Made by a program: the position numbers and the translations under genes
Part shown: positions 7,929 to 14,331 of the stretch, in pieces
Layout of the letters: each line of letters opens with the position of its first letter
Position numbering within the stretch: position 1 is the first letter of the stretch
Source of the DNA: JBBITW01 sp037440525
GTDB taxonomy: Bacteria > Desulfobacterota > BSN033 > UBA1163
Reading direction: 5' to 3'
Length of the DNA stretch: 33,284 nt
NCBI GenBank assembly: GCA_037440525.1
Contig: JBBITW010000014.1
Coordinates: forward strand, 1 to 33,284
Notes under the pieces: generated by a model
Database searches by the model: none
What the model saw: only the letters and a program-made list of their open reading frames with translations
Told to the model about the DNA's origin: nothing

Positions 7929-9218
7929 ATGATCAGGATAAACTTCTTACTTTTAACATTTCTGGCTATTTATTTATTAAAAGCTGGAATTGAGGTATTT
8001 CTTCATCGGCTCAACCTTTCTTACCTTGGTAAATATGGGAGAAAGGTACCTGAGGTTTTTAGAGACATAATAGACCAGGAATCATTAGAAAAAATCTCTT
8101 CCTATACGATAGATTCCCAACGGTTTCATATAATTAACTTTCTTGCTGGTGAGGGGTTTCTCCTTATCTTACTGATATCAGGGCTACTACCCTGGTTATC
8201 CAATACCATCATTGCCAAGGGATTTGGAACGATCCTGAGCGGATTAATCTTTTTCGGAATCCTATGGATATCTTCAAGTCTCATTAGAATACCCTTTAAT
8301 CTATATGACATATTTGTTATTGAAGAGCGTTATGGTTTCAACAGGATGACTCCAAAGATATGGATTTTGGATTTTATTAAAAGCATGGCCATTTCGATTC
8401 TTTTAGGAGGGCTTCTCCTTCTCATACTCTTCATACTAATTATACATGGTGGAAAAAAATGGTGGATATGGGCATGGGTAATAGTGGGTGGATTTGAGTT
8501 ACTTATATTATGGCTCTATCCTGTAGTTATAGCCCCTCTCTTCAATAAATTTGAGCCCCTTGAAAATGAAGAATTAGAAAAAGATATAAAGATGATGGTG
8601 GAAAAGGCAGGTCTTAGAATCAAAGGGATCTTTAAAATGGATGCCGGTAAACGTAGTCGCCATACAAACGCCTATTTTACAGGCATTGGTCGGACAAAGC
8701 GAATTGTGCTTTTTGACACATTACTCTCATCACATAAGGAGGACGAGATACTGGCAGTCCTCTCGCATGAGATTGGACACTGGAAGAAAAGGCATGTTTT
8801 AAAACAGCTCATTCTCGTAGAATCAGTGTCTATAATTGCCTTTTATATAATCTCAAATCTTATGAACTGGCCACTACTTTACCATACATTTGGATTTCAA
8901 AAACCCATCTTTTATATCGGCCTTTTACTCTCTGGAATCTTTTTAAGCCTTTTAGGCTATTTCATCCAGCCACTGGAATCCATAATCTCAAGAAGATTTG
9001 AGCAAGAGGCAGACGATTTTGCCTTAGCGCTTATGAAAAGATCGGAACCTTTGCAAAGAGCACTTAAAAGACTGGCCCTCGATAACCTCGCAAATCTAAA
9101 TCCCCATCCCTTATATGCATGGTTCTTTTATTCCCATCCTCCACTTGGAGAAAGAATCTCAAGACTTGCTCATAAAGAAGTACCATTTGAAAATAAAAAT
9201 CAGGAAATTCATATTTAA
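7929..9218 (+). CDS. M48-family CAAX/Ste24-type membrane metalloprotease
   Basis: This is a 429-residue integral membrane zinc protease. The N-terminal region matches the Ste24 'CAAX prenyl protease 1' N-domain (VIEERYGFNRMTPKIW near residue 135) with several hydrophobic segments. The zinc site is SHEIGHWKKRH (H280, E281, H284), with the third ligand in FEQEADDFALAL (~E358). The closing motif YSHPPLGERI is also typical. Bacteria have no canonical prenylated CAAX substrates, so a membrane-protein quality-control role is more likely (known for M48 relatives, inferred here). No clear ribosome binding site is seen, and translation may be coupled to the upstream gene. Confidence 0.92.
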   Translation: MIRINFLLLTFLAIYLLKAGIEVFLHRLNLSYLGKYGRKVPEVFRDIIDQESLEKISSYTIDSQRFHIINFLAGEGFLLILLISGLLPWLSNTIIAKGFGTILSGLIFFGILWISSSLIRIPFNLYDIFVIEERYGFNRMTPKIWILDFIKSMAISILLGGLLLLILFILIIHGGKKWWIWAWVIVGGFELLILWLYPVVIAPLFNKFEPLENEELEKDIKMMVEKAGLRIKGIFKMDAGKRSRHTNAYFTGIGRTKRIVLFDTLLSSHKEDEILAVLSHEIGHWKKRHVLKQLILVESVSIIAFYIISNLMNWPLLYHTFGFQKPIFYIGLLLSGIFLSLLGYFIQPLESIISRRFEQEADDFALALMKRSEPLQRALKRLALDNLANLNPHPLYAWFFYSHPPLGERISRLAHKEVPFENKNQEIHI

Positions 9219-9236
9219 TAGATTTTGGAGGATATA

Positions 9237-9749
9237 ATGGATTTAAGAATATTTGAGAAGATGGATAGGGAAAAACTGATGAGTTACATCCAATTCTTAC
9301 TCTGGCATTACCGAGTTATAGATGCATTTTGGTTCATTTATGTAGGAGAAAGGTTTGATCAACCGACTGCAGAAAGGATTAATGAACAGGTATGGGGAAG
9401 GGTGGCTGGAATGGCCGCAAAAGATATCATTCGCCGTTTCAATATAACAGAAAAGGGGCTTTCAGGGTTTGTAAAGGCACTTGGTTATTTCCCCTGGACA
9501 ATACTGATAGGTTATCAGATTGAAGAGAAGAATGGTGAAATAATCATCACCATACCCAGTTGTGCAACACAGGAGGCTCGCATCAGACGTGGACTCGGGG
9601 AATTTGTCTGCAAGGAGATGCACAGGGCTGAGTTTTTGGGGTTTGCTCGTGAGATAGATGAAAGAATTGAGGTTGAATGCCTATTTGCCCCGCCAGATCC
9701 TCATCCAAAGGATATATTCTGCAAGTGGAGATTTTACTTGAAAGAATGA
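9237..9749 (+). CDS. Small conserved protein, possibly DUF6125-like
   Basis: The protein has 170 residues from ATG 9237. That start is chosen because GGAGG (9227-9231) sits 5 nt upstream; an in-frame TTG at 9225 overlaps that site. No signal peptide or membrane segment is visible. The C-terminal half is rich in possible metal or active-site residues: SCATQEARIRRG, FVCKEMHRAEF, VECLFAPPDPHP and FCKWRFYL. The pattern resembles small bacterial DUF6125 / L-2-amino-thiazoline-4-carboxylate hydrolase-like proteins, but I cannot confirm this. It follows the protease by 18 nt and probably shares its transcript. Confidence 0.7.
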   Translation: MDLRIFEKMDREKLMSYIQFLLWHYRVIDAFWFIYVGERFDQPTAERINEQVWGRVAGMAAKDIIRRFNITEKGLSGFVKALGYFPWTILIGYQIEEKNGEIIITIPSCATQEARIRRGLGEFVCKEMHRAEFLGFAREIDERIEVECLFAPPDPHPKDIFCKWRFYLKE

Positions 9750-9754
9750 AGGCC

Positions 9755-9982
9755 TCATAGGTACTGATCTCCCAAGTCATTAAGGGGCAAAGATAGGAAA
9801 CTTTCTAAAAAATCAATATTTGTTACTTCGCATTTAATATCTTCTGGGTCGAGCATTACCACCACGGTCTTTTTAGGTCTTCTGACGAATCTTATCCCGG
9901 CTTCCTTTGTATCTTTATAATAATTGTTGGCCTTTATACGACTTGACATTGATTGTCTTGTGGCGTACGATATATCGTACAT
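9755..9982 (-). CDS. Uncertain small ORF divergent from the antitoxin gene
   Basis: This is a 75-codon minus-strand frame in an otherwise empty 240-bp gap. Its first codons overlap the palindromic operator of the toxin-antitoxin pair, and neither the ATG at 9982 nor an internal ATG (residue 12, 9949) has a clear ribosome binding site. The composition is protein-like (GIRFVRRPKKTVVVMLDPED), so it may be a real small gene or the decayed end of one. I do not recognise the family. Confidence 0.22.
   Translation of the reverse strand: MYDISYATRQSMSSRIKANNYYKDTKEAGIRFVRRPKKTVVVMLDPEDIKCEVTNIDFLESFLSLPLNDLGDQYL
9943..9980 (+). promoter_or_regulatory. Promoter with overlapping palindromic operator for the toxin-antitoxin operon
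   Basis: A TTGACA -35 box (9943-9948) and TACGAT -10 box (9966-9971) are separated by exactly 17 bp. The -10 lies inside a perfect 16-bp palindrome, GTACGATATATCGTAC (9965-9980), immediately before the antitoxin ribosome binding site. This is the expected layout for autorepression by a YefM/YoeB complex. Confidence 0.7.
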
Positions 9983-9996
9983 AAAGGAGAATGAAT

Positions 9997-10239
9997 ATGC
10001 CTACCTTAACTGCAACAGAAGCAAGAAAACGTTTATATAGCCTAGTGGATGAGGTTAAAGAATCTCATGAGCCCATTCAGATTGTAGGAAAAAGGAGCTC
10101 TGCAGTTCTTATCTCAGAGGAAGACTGGCGGGCAATACAGGAGACTTTATTTCTGACTTCAATCCCGGGCATGCGAGAATCTATCCAGGAAGGGCTAAGG
10201 ACTCCTGTTGAGGAGTGCGATGAGGACATAGACTGGTGA
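9997..10239 (+). CDS. yefM: Phd/YefM-family antitoxin
   Basis: The 80-residue protein starts MPTLTATEARKRLYSLVDEV, the classical YefM N-terminal DNA-binding and dimerisation region, followed by the conserved core QIVGKRSSAVLISEEDW. The acidic tail (VEECDEDIDW) would wrap and block the toxin. ATG 9997 is preferred over 9991 because GGAG (9986-9989) leaves 7 nt of spacing to 9997 but only one to 9991. It is the first gene of a two-gene operon; its stop overlaps the toxin start. Likely autoregulated through the palindrome at 9965-9980. Confidence 0.92.
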   Translation: MPTLTATEARKRLYSLVDEVKESHEPIQIVGKRSSAVLISEEDWRAIQETLFLTSIPGMRESIQEGLRTPVEECDEDIDW

Positions 10240-10499
10240 CCTGGAAAGTAGTCTTCACCAAACAAGCAAAGAAAGACGCCAAGAAGATTGCACGTTCCGG
10301 TTTGAAACCTCAAGCAGAGCACCTTATAGAGATTCTCAGGAAAGACCCCTACCAGACTCCACCTCCATATGAAAAACTTCTCGGAGATCTATCTGGGGCA
10401 TGCTCAAGAAGGATTAATATCCAGCATCGTTTGGTTTACCAAATACTGGATGATATCAAGACAGTGAAAGTCATCCGCATGTGGACACATTACGAATAA
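10236..10499 (+). CDS. yoeB: YoeB-family ribosome-dependent mRNA interferase toxin
   Basis: This 87-residue RelE/ParE-superfamily toxin cuts mRNA in the ribosomal A site. Residues matching the E. coli YoeB catalytic set are present: E46 (PPYEKLLGDLSG), R65 (RRINIQHRLVYQI) and the terminal H85-Y86 (RMWTHYE). The start is a GTG overlapping the antitoxin TGA (GTGA), so translation is coupled and toxin output is tied to antitoxin translation. The full catalytic set suggests an active toxin. An attC-like sequence begins 13 nt after the stop. Confidence 0.92.
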   Translation: MTWKVVFTKQAKKDAKKIARSGLKPQAEHLIEILRKDPYQTPPPYEKLLGDLSGACSRRINIQHRLVYQILDDIKTVKVIRMWTHYE

Positions 10500-10511
10500 C
10501 AGATGACATAT

Positions 10512-10573
10512 GCGAACAATTCAATCCAGCTGACCCTGACCAAGCGCCGAGCAGATGATCTCAGACGTTAAGC
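10512..10573 (+). repeat. attC-like (integron cassette recombination site) relic after the toxin gene
   Basis: The left end AACAATTCAATCCAGCTGACC and the right end ATCTCAGACGTTAAGC resemble the two ends of attC/VCR-type sites. The right end contains GTTAAGC, which fits the core GTTRRRY. The pairing expected between the halves is poor, so this would be a decayed site. It sits just downstream of a toxin-antitoxin pair, a common cassette cargo. Within 366 bp (10500-10865) there is otherwise only a 3-codon ORF with a strong ribosome binding site and one palindrome. Confidence 0.35.
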
Positions 10574-10597
10574 AAACTGATAGCTAAGTTAATATCC

Positions 10598-10624
10598 GAG
10601 GAGGTGTTATTAATGGGAGCATAA
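10598..10624 (+). other. Orphan ribosome binding site with a 3-codon ORF
   Basis: GAGGAGGT (10598-10605) lies 8 nt before an ATG (10613) that reads only M-G-A before TAA (10622-10624). It looks like the start of a gene whose body has been lost. Confidence 0.35.
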
Positions 10625-10644
10625 AATAAATGACATCCTAATTC

Positions 10645-10678
10645 GGTTTCGGCAAGCCACAAGGGCTTGCCCTACGAG
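10645..10678. repeat. Short REP-like palindrome
   Basis: GGCAAGCC (10651-10658) and GGCTTGCC (10664-10671) form an 8-bp perfect stem with a 5-nt loop. The surrounding sequence 'GGCAAGCCACAAGGGCTTGCC' style is of a kind seen scattered in many bacterial genomes; only one copy is in this window. Confidence 0.5.
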
Positions 10679-10865
10679 AAATTAAACGAATCTCAAACGC
10701 TCTCCTTCTTCGATCCCTCTCCCTCTGAGCCTCCTGATTCCTCCGAACATATAAACTTAGAAAAAGGAATAGCATGAAAATGTTATTTCTGTTATCATAA
10801 AATTAAGAAAAGAGACCAACCCTGCCTGAGTTTTATCATTGAATCAATTTTATGAAGAATGACTG

Positions 10866-11516
10866 ATGAAGGGAAGAAAAGATTTTAAAGCGGTGATTTT
10901 TGATCTTGATGGGACGCTCACCCAGGAACGATCCATCTGGGAATATATCCATAAAAGATTGGGAAAGTGGTATGGATTTGCAGAGGAGTATCAAAAACAA
11001 TTTTTATCAGGGGAGATCTCTTATGAACGTTTCTGTGAGTTAGATGCTCAGGTCTGGAAAGGGATGAGAACAGAGAAACTACTTGAGATCGTTAAAACTG
11101 TTCCCTTTCACCAAGGGGTAGATGAACTTATCAGCTATCTAAAAGAGAAAGGAATGAAGACTGCATTGGTTTCCTCGGGTCTCTCCATTCTATCCAACTG
11201 GGTCCACGATAGATATGGATTTGATTATTCTATCTCCAATGATCTTCTCCACGAGGATGGTATTCTGACTGGAAATGTAAGAATCAATGTTTATTACGAT
11301 AAAAAGGGAGAATGGGTAGAAAGGATTTTAAGAAAATTTTCAGTAAAACCAGAAGAGGCAATTGCCATTGGAGATAGCCGTGGAGATATAGATATGTTTG
11401 AGATGGTTGGATTCTCCATTGCCTTCAATTCTTCCTGTATAGATCTTGTTCAAATTGCAAATGTTTGTATCCAGAGTCAGAACCTAATAGATATCATACC
11501 AAAACTCCCTATTTAA
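10866..11516 (+). CDS. HAD-superfamily (subfamily IB, SerB-like) phosphatase
   Basis: The 216-residue protein shows all four HAD motifs: nucleophile motif I FDLDGTLT (D13, D15), motif II LVSSG (Ser), the motif III Lys region (YYDKKGEW) and motif IV IGDSRGDIDM. A helical cap lies between motifs I and II (residues ~20-85), as in phosphoserine phosphatase and related HAD-IB enzymes. The substrate is not evident. It is followed 19 nt later by a membrane PAP2 phosphatase on the same strand, so the two may act together, for example in lipid or polyprenyl-phosphate metabolism (inference). Confidence 0.88.
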   Translation: MKGRKDFKAVIFDLDGTLTQERSIWEYIHKRLGKWYGFAEEYQKQFLSGEISYERFCELDAQVWKGMRTEKLLEIVKTVPFHQGVDELISYLKEKGMKTALVSSGLSILSNWVHDRYGFDYSISNDLLHEDGILTGNVRINVYYDKKGEWVERILRKFSVKPEEAIAIGDSRGDIDMFEMVGFSIAFNSSCIDLVQIANVCIQSQNLIDIIPKLPI

Positions 11517-11535
11517 TAAAAACGGACACGATAAT

Positions 11536-12045
11536 ATGGAGTGGGAATTAAAATTCATATTGTGGGCAAATGCGTGGTGGAGCTCACCTATTTTTGATTT
11601 TTCTCTTCCCTGGTTTACCTATCTCGGGAGTCACATCGCCGTTATTCTTTTCATCATTCTCAGTCTAATCCTAACTAAACGCAGGGCTGTGCTTCGTCAT
11701 CTCCTCCTTCTCTATGCCATTCAATCTGCAATTGTTTACAGTCTAAAATTTCTTATTCGGCGCGAAAGACCTCTCTTTTTCTTGGATACAAGTTCAAAAC
11801 TCTTAAAAGGCCCAGGTGAGATTCTTGACCCAAGTTTTCCAAGTGCCCATGCGGCCTATGCCTTTATGATGGCCACAATTCTTTCTATTTGGTTTCCAAG
11901 ATATAAGATTATCTTCTTTCTCTTTGCTGGATTTATAGGTTGGACAAGAATATACTTAGGCCTTCATTATCCAACAGATGTCATTTCTGGAGGCCTTTTA
12001 GGTTATGTTATAACCCGTTTTTTCATCCGGGGCTGGAAAGGTTAA
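11536..12045 (+). CDS. PAP2-family membrane phosphatase
   Basis: This is a 169-residue membrane protein with about five hydrophobic segments. It has the three-part PAP2 signature: KFLIRRERP (K-x6-RP), PSFPSAHAAYA (PSGH-like, catalytic His) and TRIYLGLHYPTDVISG (SR-x5-H-x3-D, with Thr for Ser). Relatives dephosphorylate phosphatidic acid, phosphatidylglycerol phosphate or undecaprenyl pyrophosphate at the outer face of the inner membrane. It is the last plus-strand gene; the next gene converges 34 bp away, with no clear terminator hairpin between them. Confidence 0.9.
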   Translation: MEWELKFILWANAWWSSPIFDFSLPWFTYLGSHIAVILFIILSLILTKRRAVLRHLLLLYAIQSAIVYSLKFLIRRERPLFFLDTSSKLLKGPGEILDPSFPSAHAAYAFMMATILSIWFPRYKIIFFLFAGFIGWTRIYLGLHYPTDVISGGLLGYVITRFFIRGWKG

Positions 12046-12079
12046 GAAAAAAAATTCCCAGATTTCAAGGGCAAGGCTT

Positions 12080-12865
12080 CTATTTGAATTCTGTGGATTC
12101 ACCGATTTTGAGGTAGCAGACCTTGAATTCGGGATTCCTTTTCATCATTTCGATAAATGGTCTGGCTGCCCCAATAGAGTCGCGTGACTGCGGAAGGAAT
12201 TGAATTAATTCCATAGCCTCCTCAGGGTTTGAAGCCTCAGAGGGCTCAGGGAAATCATGGAATGGTATAACATAGCGGGGTTTTATGAGATTTGTCACTG
12301 CAAAGAAGGCCTGCTCTGCCTCCATTACAAACCCTGAACCCGAAACAGGCACCAGTGCAACATCAGGTTTATAATATTCTCCTATAAACTTCATATCCCC
12401 ATATAATCCAGTATCTCCAAGTGCATAAATTCGGAAGCCATTTTCAAGTTCAATAATATATCCAACAGCCGGACCAACCCATTGAGATACCCCTTTTTCA
12501 GGATCAATAAGACTTGAAGAGTGGACACAATGAACTGTTGTAAATTTTATTCCTTCAATGCTTAATGTCCCCCCTACCCCCATGGGCCGTATATTCTTAA
12601 TACCCTGTGCCTTAAGGTGCATTGCAAGTTCAAGGACAGCCAGAACTATAACCTCACCATTTGCCTTTGCAATCTCAAAGACCCCAGGAAAGTGATCAAA
12701 ATGTCCATGGGTTATGGCTACAATATCAATCTTGGAAAGTTTCTCTGGGTCTTTCTCATCCATGGGCCAGAATGGATCGCCTGTAAGCCATGGATCAAGC
12801 ACGATTACCTTTCCCTTTTCGGAAGTGATTCGAAATGTAGATGCACTTAATCTCTGAATTTTCAT
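12080..12865 (-). CDS. MBL-fold metal-dependent hydrolase (UPF0173-like)
   Basis: The protein has 261 residues from ATG 12865, chosen because GAGG lies 8 nt upstream; the longer frame begins with a TTG at 12895. The metallo-beta-lactamase motif THGHFDH (H53, H55, D57, H58) is followed by a later His (VHCVHSS), GDTGLYGD (the bridging Asp) and IPFHDF (the last metal His). Relatives in the UPF0173/UlaG group act on lactones or phosphodiesters. It is the last gene of the minus-strand operon headed by the acyl-CoA ligase, 36 bp after the acyl-CoA dehydrogenase, so it may hydrolyse a pathway intermediate (inference). Confidence 0.85.
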   Translation of the reverse strand: MKIQRLSASTFRITSEKGKVIVLDPWLTGDPFWPMDEKDPEKLSKIDIVAITHGHFDHFPGVFEIAKANGEVIVLAVLELAMHLKAQGIKNIRPMGVGGTLSIEGIKFTTVHCVHSSSLIDPEKGVSQWVGPAVGYIIELENGFRIYALGDTGLYGDMKFIGEYYKPDVALVPVSGSGFVMEAEQAFFAVTNLIKPRYVIPFHDFPEPSEASNPEEAMELIQFLPQSRDSIGAARPFIEMMKRNPEFKVCYLKIGESTEFK

Positions 12866-12901
12866 ACCCATACCCTCTATATCAAGTTCATCCAAAATCT
12901 C

Positions 12902-14050
12902 TCAATATCTTCCGAGCAGTGCCCTGGCAATGACTATCTTCTCTATCTCCTTTGTCCCTTCATAAATCTCAACAATCTTTGAATCCCTGTAAAATCGCTC
13001 TATATTGTAGTCTCCGATAAATCCATATCCTCCATGGAGCTGAAGAGCCTCGTCTGCAATCCTTACCGCCACCTCTCCTGTAAACCACTTTGCCATTGAT
13101 ATAATGTGAGATTCAATCTTTCCCTGATCCACGAGCCATGCTGCCTTTTGATAGAGAATCCTGCCTGCCTCAATTTTTGTTGCCATCTCTGCTATCTTAA
13201 ATTGTGTTGCCTGAAATGATGCCAGTGGCTTCCCAAATTGCTTACGCTCACGAACATGTTTTATTGCCTGTTCCATAGCCCCCTGTGCAAGTCCTATGGC
13301 TTGAGCACATATCTGGAGACGTGTGTGATCGAAGAAGACCATAAACTGCTGGAATCCCCTGCCAGGGGTCCCGATAAGGTTTTCCTTTGGCACCCTTACC
13401 TCACTAAAAGATATCTCAGCTGTGTCAGAAGCTCTAATACCAAGTTTGTTCTTCAATTTTGTTGCCTCATACCCTTTACGATCAGTCTCCACAGTTATAA
13501 CACTGAATCGATCGTGCTTCTTTTCTGCCTGAGGCTCTGTAATACAGAGGACCTGAAGGAAATTTGCAATCGTTCCATTTGTTATAAACATCTTATTACC
13601 ATTAATAACGTATTCGTCACCATTGAGAACCGCTGTTGTTGAAACCGAAGAAACATCGCTTCCGGCATCAGGTTCTGTGATGGCAGATCCTGTAATTGCC
13701 TCTCCCTTTACGAGTGGCGGTATCCTCTTTCTCTTCTGTTCCTCATTACCGAATAAAAGGATCAATTCAGAGCCAAAAGTGACTGATAGGATAGATTGGC
13801 CTATCCCTGGATCAACCCTCCAGAATTCCTCATTGATGAGGCAATGTTCTAAAAATCCCAAACCTGCCCCTCCATAGGCCTCTGGAATAAAAACTCCAAC
13901 AAAACCAAGCTCACAGGCCTTCTTCCAAAGATTCCTCGGGAACTCCTCATTCCGATCGCAATCCTGAGCTAAATCTGGAAACTCACCTTCTGCAAATTCT
14001 CTCGCTGCTCGTTTAATGTCAAGCTGTTCAGGAGTTAGTTCAAAATCCAT
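12902..14050 (-). CDS. Acyl-CoA dehydrogenase (FAD)
   Basis: The 382-residue protein is a typical FAD acyl-CoA dehydrogenase that introduces a 2,3 double bond into an acyl-CoA and passes electrons to ETF or a similar carrier. Motifs include ITGSAITEPDAGSDVSS (substrate/FAD loop), the middle beta domain, RKQFGKPLASFQ, LQLHGGYGFI and EIYEGTKEIEK, whose E364 is at the catalytic base position of the short-chain and cyclohexane-carboxyl-CoA type. GGAAGG precedes the ATG. Sitting in the operon with a molybdenum hydroxylase and an acyl-CoA ligase suggests an alicyclic or aromatic-derived acyl-CoA, but the substrate cannot be read. Confidence 0.93.
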   Translation of the reverse strand: MDFELTPEQLDIKRAAREFAEGEFPDLAQDCDRNEEFPRNLWKKACELGFVGVFIPEAYGGAGLGFLEHCLINEEFWRVDPGIGQSILSVTFGSELILLFGNEEQKRKRIPPLVKGEAITGSAITEPDAGSDVSSVSTTAVLNGDEYVINGNKMFITNGTIANFLQVLCITEPQAEKKHDRFSVITVETDRKGYEATKLKNKLGIRASDTAEISFSEVRVPKENLIGTPGRGFQQFMVFFDHTRLQICAQAIGLAQGAMEQAIKHVRERKQFGKPLASFQATQFKIAEMATKIEAGRILYQKAAWLVDQGKIESHIISMAKWFTGEVAVRIADEALQLHGGYGFIGDYNIERFYRDSKIVEIYEGTKEIEKIVIARALLGRY

Positions 14051-14088
14051 TATCCTTCCCCTTTCTTCATAAGATGTGAATCTTCACT

Positions 14089-14307
14089 CTATTCTACTTT
14101 GACCGCTTCTTTTTCAAGCAGGTTGGCCAGGGTGATATATCCCTTGTTCCCCGGTTCAGTTGTCTGCATGAGAAGGAGATCAGCATATGAAAGCCCTTTT
14201 GAGTTAATCCAATCCTTGTGAACCTTATCTCCTGTCCCGAGCATATGACGGGCCAGATCCATTGTACTCTTCCATATCTTCTGGCAAACAGGACACTGGT
14301 AACCCAT
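14089..14307 (-). CDS. C2H2 zinc-finger-like mini-protein
   Basis: This 72-residue protein starts with YQCPVCQKIWKS and continues LARHMLGTGDKVHKDW. C5, C8, H21 and H30 form a C2H2-like metal site with an atypically wide His spacing. The remainder is short and mostly helical. The start is strongly supported by AGGAGGG 6 nt before the ATG. It sits between the molybdenum subunit gene and the acyl-CoA dehydrogenase gene in the same operon, so it is a real gene. Its role is unknown; regulatory, chaperone or metal-handling functions are possible. Confidence 0.8.
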   Translation of the reverse strand: MGYQCPVCQKIWKSTMDLARHMLGTGDKVHKDWINSKGLSYADLLLMQTTEPGNKGYITLANLLEKEAVKVE

Positions 14308-14331
14308 ATTCTTCCCTCCTGAATCTCTCTC

